From contig DJOT01000035.1 of assembly GCA_002439095.1 (NCBI GenBank), forward strand, positions 9,105 to 73,104: 64,000 bases of DNA, given 5' to 3'. Source of the stretch: Bacteroidales bacterium UBA6431 (GTDB lineage Bacteria; Bacteroidota; Bacteroidia; Bacteroidales; UBA932). Within the stretch, counting starts at the first letter, position 1; each line of letters begins with the position of its first letter. The translations under genes were made by a program, and so were the position numbers. The notes below the pieces were generated by a model. That model was given only the letters and a program-made list of their open reading frames with translations. It was not told the origin of the DNA and made no database searches. Shown here piece after piece: positions 1-7,376 of the stretch.

Positions 1-2
1 AC

Positions 3-587
3 CGTGGCTACGGCGGCGGTTTCAAGACGGCTGCCCAGTCTTCCGTCAAGGCCATCTTCAAGCAGCTCTCTCAGGGCTGGAAGGGACTCACCAACGCACA
101 GATCCTTGCGTGGAACGCATTGGCGAACACGCAGAAGGGCAAATCGGTTCTCGGAACGTCGAGCAAGATTTCTGGAGCCAACCTCTATTCGAGGCTGAAC
201 TTCTGGATCGTCAAGGCCGGAGGTGTGGCGCTCACGACTCCACCGGTGCTTACCGGTGTCGATGCTCCTTGCGAGGCAGACCTTTCGCTCACGGCTGCGA
301 ACTTCCATTTCCAGCTGCCTGATCCACCTGCAGAGAGGGATGACCTCAGGCTTGTCATAATGGCTTCGGCTCCGCAGAGCAAGGGCGTCACCAGGGCTTA
401 CAGCAAGGCCGTGAGCATCGGTGCTCCAAGGACCATCGTTGATGAGCAGATCGACATTATGGCCGACTACAAGGCCGTACACGGAGAAGTCACCGCAGCC
501 ACCCCGAAGGTGTTCCTGAAGTATTTCTTCATCAACATCAAGACTGGCGAGAAGTCCGGCGAGATGCTTGGGGAGATTTCGCTTTAG
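3..587 (+). CDS. Partial phage-type structural/hypothetical protein
   Basis: The frame is open at the left edge, so the N-terminus is missing; 194 residues remain. The visible part has a short basic/aromatic segment, then LTNAQILAWNALA followed by a Gly/Ser stretch and NLYSRLN, the pattern of small Bacteroidota phage-associated proteins (DUF6266-like), and a C-terminal half that looks all-beta. No enzyme motif is seen. It is followed by a hairpin and then by endolysin and lysis-type genes on the same strand, which supports a late phage gene. I do not recognise a precise function; structural protein is inferred from context. Confidence 0.6.
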   Translation, partial: RGYGGGFKTAAQSSVKAIFKQLSQGWKGLTNAQILAWNALANTQKGKSVLGTSSKISGANLYSRLNFWIVKAGGVALTTPPVLTGVDAPCEADLSLTAANFHFQLPDPPAERDDLRLVIMASAPQSKGVTRAYSKAVSIGAPRTIVDEQIDIMADYKAVHGEVTAATPKVFLKYFFINIKTGEKSGEMLGEISL

Positions 588-607
588 CAGCCGTTTAGTC
601 CACCATC

Positions 608-666
608 GCCCCGTCACTTTGAATTGTCGTCAAGAATGGCAGACTCCGGTGACGGGGCTTTGTTTT
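608..666 (+). terminator. Hairpin with T-rich tail before the endolysin
   Basis: GCCCCGTCAC (608-617) is the exact reverse complement of GTGACGGGGC (649-658). The 31-nt loop is long, and TTTGTTTTA follows. It may terminate or attenuate transcription between the structural-type gene and the lysis genes. Confidence 0.5.
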
Positions 667-687
667 ACCATCAAACTTACGAATAAG

Positions 688-1119
688 ATGAAAGCAAGTG
701 AGAAAGCATATTCATTGATACGACAGTTCGAGGGACTGCGACTTACGGCTTACAGGTGTCCTGCCGGAGTCTGGACTGTCGGATATGGCCATACCTCTGG
801 CGTTGTGCCGGGAATGGTCATCACGAAAGAAAAGGCGGAGGAGTTCTTGAAACAGGACATCATTGTAGCGGAGGGCATTGTAAATGCGGAGTGTCTGAAT
901 CTGCGTCAATGCCAGTTCGATGCTCTGGTGTCATTCGTGTTCAATGTCGGAGGCGATAATTTTCGAAAGTCAACTCTTCTGAAGAAAATCAAGGCTAATC
1001 CGGATGACAACTCCATTATGGACGAGTTCCTGCGGTGGGTGTATGCAAAAGGCGTTGTACTGCCGGGACTCCAGAAGCGCAGGCTTGCGGAAATGAAACT
1101 TTACTTTTCGGAGGGCTAA
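688..1119 (+). CDS. Phage endolysin, GH24 lysozyme family
   Basis: Predicted N-acetylmuramidase that degrades peptidoglycan at the end of a lytic cycle. The 143-residue protein starts at the ATG at 688; frames opening further upstream run into the hairpin and are unlikely. The GH24 core is clear: E15, C24 and T30 fit the E-x8-(D/C)-x5-T catalytic pattern of lambdoid R21-type endolysins, and PAGVWTVGYGHT is the family signature. A second block, QFDALVSFVFNVG, matches the conserved helix of these lysozymes. There is no signal peptide, so release would need a holin. Two small membrane protein genes follow on the same strand, forming a lysis cassette. Confidence 0.92.
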   Translation: MKASEKAYSLIRQFEGLRLTAYRCPAGVWTVGYGHTSGVVPGMVITKEKAEEFLKQDIIVAEGIVNAECLNLRQCQFDALVSFVFNVGGDNFRKSTLLKKIKANPDDNSIMDEFLRWVYAKGVVLPGLQKRRLAEMKLYFSEG

Positions 1120-1122
1120 GGT

Positions 1123-1428
1123 ATGGAGACATTGACATTTATCGGGACTTACATCATCCCTTTGTTCACGGCTGCCGTCGGCTGGATTGTGGGTTCTCGT
1201 AAGCGAAAGAACGACTTTCTGAAAGACCTCCAGGCATCCATTGACCTACTTTCTTCTGAGAACAGGAAACTGCTTGCGGACATCACCTCGGTTAATTCCG
1301 AAATTGTGGCCGTCAGAAAGGAGAACGAGGAGTTGAAGGCTTCCGTCGATAGGCTCTGCACGGAGAATTCACAGTTGAAAGACGAGGTGAGGCAGCTGAG
1401 GGAACAAGTCGCAAAGGCAAGAAGATAA
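1123..1428 (+). CDS. Small membrane-anchored coiled-coil protein (holin/lysis candidate)
   Basis: A 101-residue protein starting 3 bp after the endolysin stop. Residues 5-25 are one hydrophobic transmembrane segment, followed by basic SRKRK and then a continuous charged coiled coil to the C-terminus (repeated leucines, ENEELK, TENSQLK, LREQV). The position between an endolysin and a spanin-like gene suggests a holin accessory or membrane tether for lysis. A classical holin has two or three membrane segments, so this role is inferred from context only. Confidence 0.6.
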   Translation: METLTFIGTYIIPLFTAAVGWIVGSRKRKNDFLKDLQASIDLLSSENRKLLADITSVNSEIVAVRKENEELKASVDRLCTENSQLKDEVRQLREQVAKARR

Positions 1429-1443
1429 CCAAACACGAAAACA

Positions 1444-1935
1444 ATGAAACGAATCATTATACCGATAGTGGCTTTTGAGACCTTTTGTGGTTGCTGCCCA
1501 AAACTCTATCCGCACAAGACGGAAAACACCGAGCGTACTGTCACCATTACCGAAACAGTCAGAGACACCATCATTCAAGTTCAGCCGGACTCGTCCATCG
1601 TCCAAGCATTGATCAAGTGTGACTCCGCTGGCCGTGCAAGATTGGAGGAAATCCAGACTTTGAAAGAATCTGCAAGAATTCAACAGATATTGGCATTGAA
1701 AGACAACAAGCTCACGGCAAAGGCAATCGTGGATTCGATGGGAATCTATCTGACCTACAAGGAACGGCACAAAGAAGAACAGCAGGTTCGAACCATTGAA
1801 TCCGTAATCGAGAAAGAAGTCAATGTCCTAAAATGGTGGCAGAAGGTGTTGATGACTATAGGAATAGTATCAATTATAATCCTCGCCTCAACAATAATTG
1901 CCAAGTTTATCCGACCAAGCTCCAACCGCCTCTAA
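1444..1935 (+). CDS. Spanin-like lipoprotein with C-terminal transmembrane segment
   Basis: A 163-residue protein. The N-terminus MKRIIIPIVAF is a short signal-like stretch ending in FCGCC, a plausible though non-canonical lipobox. The middle is soluble and helical (DSSIVQALIKCDSAG, then charged heptads). Residues about 133-155 (WWQKVLMTIGIVSIIILAST) form a strong transmembrane helix near the C-terminus. An outer-membrane lipid anchor at one end and an inner-membrane helix at the other is the layout of a unimolecular spanin, which disrupts the outer membrane in the last step of lysis. Known: this topology defines u-spanins. Inferred: that this gene is one. It could instead be an ordinary small phage membrane protein. 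Confidence 0.6.
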   Translation: MKRIIIPIVAFETFCGCCPKLYPHKTENTERTVTITETVRDTIIQVQPDSSIVQALIKCDSAGRARLEEIQTLKESARIQQILALKDNKLTAKAIVDSMGIYLTYKERHKEEQQVRTIESVIEKEVNVLKWWQKVLMTIGIVSIIILASTIIAKFIRPSSNRL

Positions 1936-2031
1936 ACGAAAGCGGGTCTCATCCGACAAAGAATGAGACCCGACTTAGCACATTTTTAAGTGCATGGTAT
2001 AGCGACAAAGTCTATACGGGCACTATTTTGA
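1935..2031 (-). ncRNA. Candidate abiF-associated small RNA with two same-loop hairpins
   Basis: The gap 3' of abiF encodes two hairpins. One has a perfect 10-bp stem (1943-1952 with 1963-1972). The other has a 6-bp stem (1997-2002 with 2012-2017) extended by GTGC/GCAC (1990-1993 with 2020-2023). Read on the minus strand, both loops contain CTTTGTCG (plus-strand CGACAAAG at 1954-1961 and 2003-2010). A minus-strand promoter lies just upstream (2036-2065), so a transcript of roughly 95 nt is expected. AbiF-family HEPN proteins are known to occur with adjacent small RNAs that act as antitoxins. Alternatively the hairpins could simply end the convergent transcripts. The RNA ends are estimates. Confidence 0.5.
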
Positions 2032-2035
2032 TGCG

Positions 2036-2065
2036 CAAATTTACGATTAATTTTTAATACTGCAA
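2036..2065 (-). promoter_or_regulatory. Promoter for the candidate small RNA
   Basis: On the minus strand TTG (2065-2063) is followed after exactly 19 bp by TAAATTTG (2043-2036), a full match to the Bacteroidota -33/-7 pattern. The -33 box lies within the last codons of abiF and points away from that gene, so it would drive only the short region down to about 1935. Confidence 0.5.
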
Positions 2066-2938
2066 TATCCCTGCCGTCTTTTCTAAAACAATTTTGAGAT
2101 CCTTGTTGCGACTATAAAGTGCCGTCAAAGCTTCTCCAATACGTACTGTCATCTCATTAAGGCGATTCTGTGAAATCGTACCTAAAAAGAACTCGGTAAC
2201 TTTCAATGCTCCACAAAGATTATTCCCATTGACTCTGGCAAGCGTCCCAGCAGGCCCGTTCTTAATGCTCATCGGAAGCCGCAAGTCAAACAGAATACCA
2301 CCATGAGCGCAAGTGTTTCTTAATGTTCGTACAGTCCTTATATAGTTTTCAAATATAGCCGTTTGGTTTACGCCAAAATGACGGCTTATATCTAACTTGT
2401 CAGAGATTGAAGACAGATTGGCATAAAGATTCTCAATGTTGCCAAATGTCATATACTCAATTGTCTTCCACGCTGGAGCATACTTGTCGTTGATGTACTT
2501 TTTGTGATGACGCTTGATTACAGGTTTCTTTCTGATGCTTTCATAAACAGAATCAAAATCTCTAATGAAATCCGCTTTCATCACATTAGGATCAATGAAC
2601 CAGACCGGCGAATCTTTGTATTTGTTGGATAAGGTGTAAGTAATATATGTTCGTAACGAAACCTCAATTCTGCTGATATACCTGTTGAGTATGTTCCTCA
2701 AGTCAAAATCGAAATAATACAAGGCCACAGCATCGCTCAACTTGGTTCCTTCGAGCACCTCGTGAGTTCGATTGCTATATCTCGGATAGGTCTTCTCAAA
2801 AGGGAACAAATAAGAGCACAGCCTAAAATATCCTATGTCAAGGAGGCATTCTTTCGCCTTCTTTTCACAAGTTATCTCAACACCTCGGCTGCGAAGCAGT
2901 TCCACTTGTTCCTCCAATGTCGTTGCCTTCTTTGTCAT
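2054..2938 (-). CDS. AbiF/AbiD-type abortive infection protein (Abi_2 HEPN)
   Basis: A 294-residue protein of the Abi_2 family. The N-terminal block GYFRLCSYLFPF and the central FDFDLRNILNRYISRIEVSLR match conserved family segments. RNTCAH at 207-212 is the R-x4-H motif of HEPN ribonucleases, so it is predicted to cut RNA and stop growth or phage development when triggered. The gene is visibly more AT-rich than its neighbours and has its own promoter, as expected of cargo carried by the element. It faces away from the lysis genes and is followed by a candidate small RNA that could restrain it. Family assignment is firm; the trigger and target are unknown. Confidence 0.88.
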   Translation of the reverse strand: MTKKATTLEEQVELLRSRGVEITCEKKAKECLLDIGYFRLCSYLFPFEKTYPRYSNRTHEVLEGTKLSDAVALYYFDFDLRNILNRYISRIEVSLRTYITYTLSNKYKDSPVWFIDPNVMKADFIRDFDSVYESIRKKPVIKRHHKKYINDKYAPAWKTIEYMTFGNIENLYANLSSISDKLDISRHFGVNQTAIFENYIRTVRTLRNTCAHGGILFDLRLPMSIKNGPAGTLARVNGNNLCGALKVTEFFLGTISQNRLNEMTVRIGEALTALYSRNKDLKIVLEKTAGILQY

Positions 2939-2954
2939 AAGTCAAAATATTATG

Positions 2955-2962
2955 CGAATATA
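2955..2962 (-). promoter_or_regulatory. abiF -7 box
   Basis: The minus strand reads TATATTCG, a common variant of TAnnTTTG, ending 16 bp before the abiF ATG. No good -33 box is seen at the usual distance. It suggests abiF is transcribed separately from the replication genes upstream. Confidence 0.4.
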
Positions 2963-2991
2963 CGCTTTTTCTGATGAATAGTATTGAAATG

Positions 2992-4053
2992 TCACCACAC
3001 CTCCAATCCAAAGTCCTCAATCAACGCCAGAATCTCCCCGTGATACTCCGGACTGAAATACTTCGCCACCTTCTGAAAGGTCCGATTCATTTGGGCGGGG
3101 CTTCCCGGCCGTGGCTCCAGCTTCCACTTGATAAGCCAGTCTGCGATGTCAATGTGCTGCTCCCGTTCCTCTTCAGCAGCATTCTTCTGAAGAATATCGC
3201 TGACCTTGATGCCAAGGCAGGGAAGTGCGGCTGCCTTCTGCACCCAAGTGTCATATCCGTCCACATCTGGAAACGCCACAATATCCCTGCCTTGCAGCAC
3301 ATTCAGCCGTTCATTGAACTGACTCTTTCCTCCGGTCGCAAGCCACACATACTCCGGCATCATCGCAGAACATATGACCGCTGTCTTCTCAGACTCCACG
3401 AGAGCCACAGGCTTGTCCGGATATTTCACGAGCAAATGCGCCCCGAAAAGACATTGAGTCAATTCCCAATCTTCTGGCAATGCCCCGGAACGTTTCATCA
3501 GAGAATGCGCCCAGTTGATTCGCCCCTTTACACCCTCATCCTTTATTCGATGTCCCGTCTCCGGATCATACTTCATAATCTTGCCGGTCCGGCATCGCCC
3601 CTCAACGTCAATCTGAAAGAATATCACATCCCCGGCTCTTGTCACTCCCAACTGATACTCAGTCACCAATTTGACAACCGTCATATCGTCAAACAGATGA
3701 AGCAAAAATCCCGTGAAAGAACTGACAATATCCGGTCTTACGGACTTCTCGACAACTTCAAAAGGAATGAAGCAATGCCGTCTCTGCTTTTTCCGTTCCA
3801 ATGCTTTCTTTAACCACAGAGGTTCTTCCGTCCTCCAATCTTTACCGTCAGCCTCCGGATGGTCACGAAACCACTCCTTGGGCGTGTAATGATAACCGCA
3901 TCCGCTCTCGTGGTCGCATCTGCCGACATTCTCCGCAAGCGGCACTCCATTCTCATCCACATACAATGTAAAACATCTTTTCTCGCCACAGGCAGGGCAG
4001 GTGTACCGGCTTCTTATACCCGCATACTTCTGCAAACTAAAACAACGGGACAT
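2992..4053 (-). CDS. Zinc-binding Toprim/primase-like protein (DUF6371-type)
   Basis: A 353-residue protein. C19, C22, C46 and C52 form a CHC2/ribbon-like zinc site near the N-terminus. A Toprim-like half follows, with E220 in VALVESEKTA and the acidic pair D263/D265 in FPDVDGYD, the metal-binding residues of primases and topoisomerases. The arrangement resembles primase-like proteins of Bacteroidota mobile elements. It overlaps the 3' end of the upstream ATPase gene by 17 bp, so the two are probably translated together and form a replication module. No full primase catalytic domain is recognised, so actual priming activity is inferred. Confidence 0.75.
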   Translation of the reverse strand: MSRCFSLQKYAGIRSRYTCPACGEKRCFTLYVDENGVPLAENVGRCDHESGCGYHYTPKEWFRDHPEADGKDWRTEEPLWLKKALERKKQRRHCFIPFEVVEKSVRPDIVSSFTGFLLHLFDDMTVVKLVTEYQLGVTRAGDVIFFQIDVEGRCRTGKIMKYDPETGHRIKDEGVKGRINWAHSLMKRSGALPEDWELTQCLFGAHLLVKYPDKPVALVESEKTAVICSAMMPEYVWLATGGKSQFNERLNVLQGRDIVAFPDVDGYDTWVQKAAALPCLGIKVSDILQKNAAEEEREQHIDIADWLIKWKLEPRPGSPAQMNRTFQKVAKYFSPEYHGEILALIEDFGLEVW

Positions 4054-5101
4054 CCTTCACCTCCTCTTTGCTTCTGTCCACACTGTCCATATCGTCCACA
4101 CCTCTGGACGGCGTGGACACTGTGGACACCTCGGACTTCTTAACGATATTTCCGACAAGGCTTTTGCTGATTCCCAAAGCCTCGGCTATCTCCCGATAGG
4201 ATTTGCCCCTCTGAACCAACTCAAGGACATTCTCCTGAAGCGAGTTCTTCTCCTTATCATCCACCTCCTTGAGATGATCCTTCTCGTTGGCAAAACCCTT
4301 GAACTCGAAATGCACGTTCTCCCTGTCGTGGACGATCTCATACAGAATCACATTGTCTCCGCCATACTTGTAAGCCCCGGCGCGGACCTTGACCTGCTTG
4401 ACATACCTCAACCTCTCGTCCCTTGCCGACTTGCCTATGGCAAACACCGAATCAAAGAAATTATACAGTTTCTTGCTTCCTGCCAAGTCATTCTGTGTTA
4501 TAGGACTTGTCAGACTTCGTTTCGGCGTATGGGCTATAATCAGCAGACTCCACCCGTACTTCTTCTTCAGATTCATAAGACTTATCATAAAAAGGCCTGC
4601 CACATCACCCTTCTCACAGTTGTTACATAAATACGTGAGATTGTCAATGATAATGACCTTAGAGCCAGTGCTGATGGCAGCATCCTCGATGTTAAGGATA
4701 ATCTCCTCCTCGAAGTTCTTCAGATTCATCCTTGCCGGATTTATTTCCGCCCGTGTCAATGAATCCTGGAACTGGTACAGCCGACCGCTCTCCGGATCAG
4801 TATATCTCAGTTGAAACTGTTTGTCCGAAAGCTCGCAGTCCACATAAAGCACATTCTGAAAATGCGAAATGTCATCAGCCATCTGCACCGCATAGATGCT
4901 CTTTCCGAGATTGCTGTCCGCGAACAGGCAGCACACCTCGCCTTCAAACCAGAGCTCGTGGTACAAATCCACCGGATCCGGCCTCAATGCAGCCTCCTGC
5001 AAGGTCCTGTTTGCTGTCCTGAGCGTCAGCATTCCGAAATCGCGGCTCCCGACCTTCGCCTCCACCTCGCTTCTAATTCTATCAACAGGATTATCTTCCA
5101 T
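4037..5101 (-). CDS. RepA-like RecA-fold ATPase (AAA_25) with C-terminal HTH
   Basis: A 354-residue replication-type ATPase. The Walker A segment reads ADSNLGKS, with Ala in place of the usual first Gly, as is common in this Bacteroidota mobile-element family. Walker B is KVIIIDNL, and LLIIAHTPK fits a RecA-like sensor strand. Residues about 298-328 (GKSYREIAEALGISKSLVG) form a helix-turn-helix, followed by a Ser/Thr/Asp-rich tail. It probably acts as the hexameric helicase for replication of the excised element, together with the overlapping Toprim protein. Confidence 0.8.
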   Translation of the reverse strand: MEDNPVDRIRSEVEAKVGSRDFGMLTLRTANRTLQEAALRPDPVDLYHELWFEGEVCCLFADSNLGKSIYAVQMADDISHFQNVLYVDCELSDKQFQLRYTDPESGRLYQFQDSLTRAEINPARMNLKNFEEEIILNIEDAAISTGSKVIIIDNLTYLCNNCEKGDVAGLFMISLMNLKKKYGWSLLIIAHTPKRSLTSPITQNDLAGSKKLYNFFDSVFAIGKSARDERLRYVKQVKVRAGAYKYGGDNVILYEIVHDRENVHFEFKGFANEKDHLKEVDDKEKNSLQENVLELVQRGKSYREIAEALGISKSLVGNIVKKSEVSTVSTPSRGVDDMDSVDRSKEEVKDVPLF

Positions 5102-5149
5102 ATCTCCAATGAGTTATCAATATCAATAATATCACAGCACAGCATCCGT

Positions 5150-5497
5150 TCATCGCTTTCCCTCCCTCCTTGCATTGACAAACCGGACGCTCTCCTCAAA
5201 CATCTCATCCTCAGTCTTGTGATATGCGCTCATAAGCCACCGGTCAATCTCCGACTTGAGAAACCTCAGTCGCTTTCCGTCCTTATGGTATGGAACCCGC
5301 CGTGTCGTCACCCAGTCATAAATCGTCTTCTTCGCCGGCTTGTCAGGATGATAAGCCATCAGCTCGTCGATGTTCATCCATCTGTCAGGCTCTTCAGCAG
5401 AGTGATTCATGTCGGCAAGGTGACTCTCAATCCTCTCCACCTTGTCCAAAAGCATTGACACCGCACTTGGCAGCATCTCGAAAGTAATGTTACCCAT
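5150..5497 (-). CDS. Excisionase-like helix-turn-helix protein
   Basis: A 115-residue protein; the ATG at 5497 is preferred because GAGA precedes it and the longer upstream extension is Cys-rich and unlike the family. A coiled-coil-like N-terminus (LLDKVERIESHL) leads into a MerR/Xis-type HTH: WMNIDELMAYHPDKPAKKTI, then VPYHKDGKRLRFLKSEIDRW. This is the standard HTH_17 layout of element excisionases, which bend DNA at attachment sites or regulate the element. It lies between the replication ATPase and a coiled-coil gene next to the integrase. A perfect palindrome and two direct repeats lie upstream. Confidence 0.8.
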   Translation of the reverse strand: MGNITFEMLPSAVSMLLDKVERIESHLADMNHSAEEPDRWMNIDELMAYHPDKPAKKTIYDWVTTRRVPYHKDGKRLRFLKSEIDRWLMSAYHKTEDEMFEESVRFVNARREGKR

Positions 5498-5562
5498 CTC
5501 TTGAAATTTTCCTGCGCGGAATAACCTCGCTGTACAGAAAGTCCCCGCAGGATTCGGAATGC

Positions 5563-5623
5563 CAAAGGAGGCACAGCAACACATTCACCTCTGCACTCCG
5601 ACAGCACAAAGGTGGCACAAAAC
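5563..5623. repeat. Pair of direct repeats upstream of xis
   Basis: CAAAGGNGGCACA occurs at 5563-5575 and 5607-5619, exactly 44 bp apart, about four helical turns. On the minus strand each ends in nnCCTTTG, one mismatch from a -7 box, so the repeats could be tandem promoters or binding sites for an element regulator. Confidence 0.4.
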
Positions 5624-5640
5624 AGGAGCTGAACCACTCC

Positions 5641-5654
5641 TGTAACCGGTTACA
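5641..5654. promoter_or_regulatory. Perfect 14-bp palindrome, candidate operator
   Basis: TGTAACCGGTTACA is a perfect palindrome in the noncoding stretch between the coiled-coil gene and the excisionase-like gene. Its place upstream of xis suggests a dimeric regulator site; which protein binds is unknown. Confidence 0.4.
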
Positions 5655-5671
5655 ACTTATCGGATTTTTGC

Positions 5672-6223
5672 CTATAGTCTATCTTCTATTCCGAGGCTCT
5701 CCAGGACATTGTTCACAGCCTCAATCTCCGGCTGATGCCTTTTCGCCAATGGGGAAGTGTCCGAAAGCCTCTGACGAATCTTGTCCTTTGAATAGTCAGT
5801 CAGCAGTGAAATCAATGTCGCCATCTTCGTATTGTCGGCATAGCTGGCAATGTTGGCTTTTCTCAGAAGTATCAGAATCAGGTCGGTGGCCACACCGAGA
5901 CACAATGTCCTCTTTGTCCCGGTCTCGTTTGTCGAGCACACCGAAGACATCACCCGTTCCTCGTTAGCCTTGATCTTCTCAATCCAATTCTCGTCCTGTC
6001 CGGCAATCAGCGACCTCAACATATTGAACATATGTATCTGCTCCGATGGTTGGTAATAGTTTATCTCAAACATAATGTCAGAAATCAATAGCGAGCGACC
6101 ATTTGAACGCCTGGACTTCAATTCGTAATTCTCAAATTCGAGAGCGTCAATGCGCGACTGCATCTCAGCGACCTGCTGATTCAGCCTTTCCTCATTCATT
6201 TTCAATGCCTCATTCTTCTGCAT
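5672..6223 (-). CDS. Coiled-coil protein of the integrative element, unknown function
   Basis: A 183-residue protein. Residues about 1-40 are a coiled coil (ERLNQQVAEMQSRIDALEFE), followed by a helical globular region with no recognised motif. It starts 4 bp after the integrase stop codon on the same strand and is therefore probably co-transcribed with it. Small helical proteins in this position are common in Bacteroidota integrative elements, but I cannot name a function. Confidence 0.7.
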   Translation of the reverse strand: MQKNEALKMNEERLNQQVAEMQSRIDALEFENYELKSRRSNGRSLLISDIMFEINYYQPSEQIHMFNMLRSLIAGQDENWIEKIKANEERVMSSVCSTNETGTKRTLCLGVATDLILILLRKANIASYADNTKMATLISLLTDYSKDKIRQRLSDTSPLAKRHQPEIEAVNNVLESLGIEDRL

Positions 6224-6227
6224 AGCC

Positions 6228-7343
6228 CTAATCCTCCTTTGCGTCTTTGATTCTCAATCTCTCGGCAGCCTTTCTCTTGCTCGAATCCACGATGTCCGCA
6301 TAAATCTGCGTAGTCGATACATTGGCGTGGCTCAGCATATGCTGCACCGTATAGATGTCCGTTCCGGAAGCCACCTGCAATGTGGCGAAAGTATGTCGGA
6401 AGCAATGGAACGTAATCCTTTTTCCTTCAATCCCGGCCTCCTTCAGCCAGGTTTGCAATTTGTGCTGCGTCATTTGGCGTGTCAGCCCCTTGAAAACAAG
6501 CCCTTCGCAAGGCTCTCCGCAAAGCTTAAACGCCTCATCGCTTATCGGCAAAGTGCTCTCGACATCCGTCTTCTCTGACCGGAATCGGATGCACCATCCG
6601 CCATCGGCAGCCTTCTGAATATTCTCCCAACGAAGCCCAAGAATATCACTGATGCGCAGCCCGGTAAGACAACTGAACAACGATGCCGCCTTAAGCACCG
6701 GCACACTGCAAGGAGTCTCGGCCAGAGCCTTCAGCTCATCGAATGTCAAGAACTGCCGCCTGTTCTCGATAGTCTCAATCCTTTCAAGTTCATCATTGAT
6801 GTTTTCCGAAATATACTTGTCTCTGTGGGCGATTTTCAGCAAAGCCCGGAACGTGCTCCAATATCCCGCCGCCGAATTTTGAGTCAATGTCTTGTCTCCA
6901 TTCCTCAGCTGTTTGGCCTCCATAAGATACTTGCGGAAACCGTCACAGAACGGCACCGTCAGCTCGCCCATAAGGCAATGCCCCTTGCAGTAAAGCAGGA
7001 AATGATCATACACCCTCATCCATTTCTGGTCGTGATCAGGAAGCAGATTCCGGAAATACTCCAGGAAATCCATTCTTCGGATATTCTTGTCAAGAAAGCC
7101 ATACTCTCCTCTCATAAGAGAAAGCTCCCGTTCCGCACGGATAGCCTCCGCCTGCATAAGCTTCTCCTTGTTGGAACGCTTCTCATATCCCTCACGGGGA
7201 TTCTTCACAAGATAGATTCCCAGATAGTCGTGTCTTACATACTCGCGTGTCCGAAGGTCGCGCACAGGAGGATAGTAGTCAAGATAAAGAGTTATCTTCC
7301 CGCTCTTCAACTCCCTCTGTCTTAGTGTTACTTTTGTTGCCAT
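6228..7343 (-). CDS. Tyrosine recombinase (element integrase)
   Basis: A 371-residue integrase. The N-terminal about 100 residues are an arm-type DNA-binding domain of the Bacteroidota integrase family, followed by a SAM-like core-binding domain and the catalytic domain. The catalytic residues are all present: Arg in TGLRISD, HxxR in HCFRHTF, His in MLSHAN, and the nucleophile Tyr in TQIYADIV. It should integrate and excise the element, whose right end reaches mnmE about 1.4 kb upstream of this gene. It is followed closely by a coiled-coil gene and excisionase-like gene on the same strand. Confidence 0.93.
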   Translation of the reverse strand: MATKVTLRQRELKSGKITLYLDYYPPVRDLRTREYVRHDYLGIYLVKNPREGYEKRSNKEKLMQAEAIRAERELSLMRGEYGFLDKNIRRMDFLEYFRNLLPDHDQKWMRVYDHFLLYCKGHCLMGELTVPFCDGFRKYLMEAKQLRNGDKTLTQNSAAGYWSTFRALLKIAHRDKYISENINDELERIETIENRRQFLTFDELKALAETPCSVPVLKAASLFSCLTGLRISDILGLRWENIQKAADGGWCIRFRSEKTDVESTLPISDEAFKLCGEPCEGLVFKGLTRQMTQHKLQTWLKEAGIEGKRITFHCFRHTFATLQVASGTDIYTVQHMLSHANVSTTQIYADIVDSSKRKAAERLRIKDAKED

Positions 7344-7376
7344 ATCATCAGTAGTTAAAAATGAATAGTTTGCGCA

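Noticed and set aside
2974..3813. 279-codon open frame opposite the Toprim protein gene
   Set aside because: The minus-strand frame carries zinc and Toprim motifs; the plus-strand one has none.
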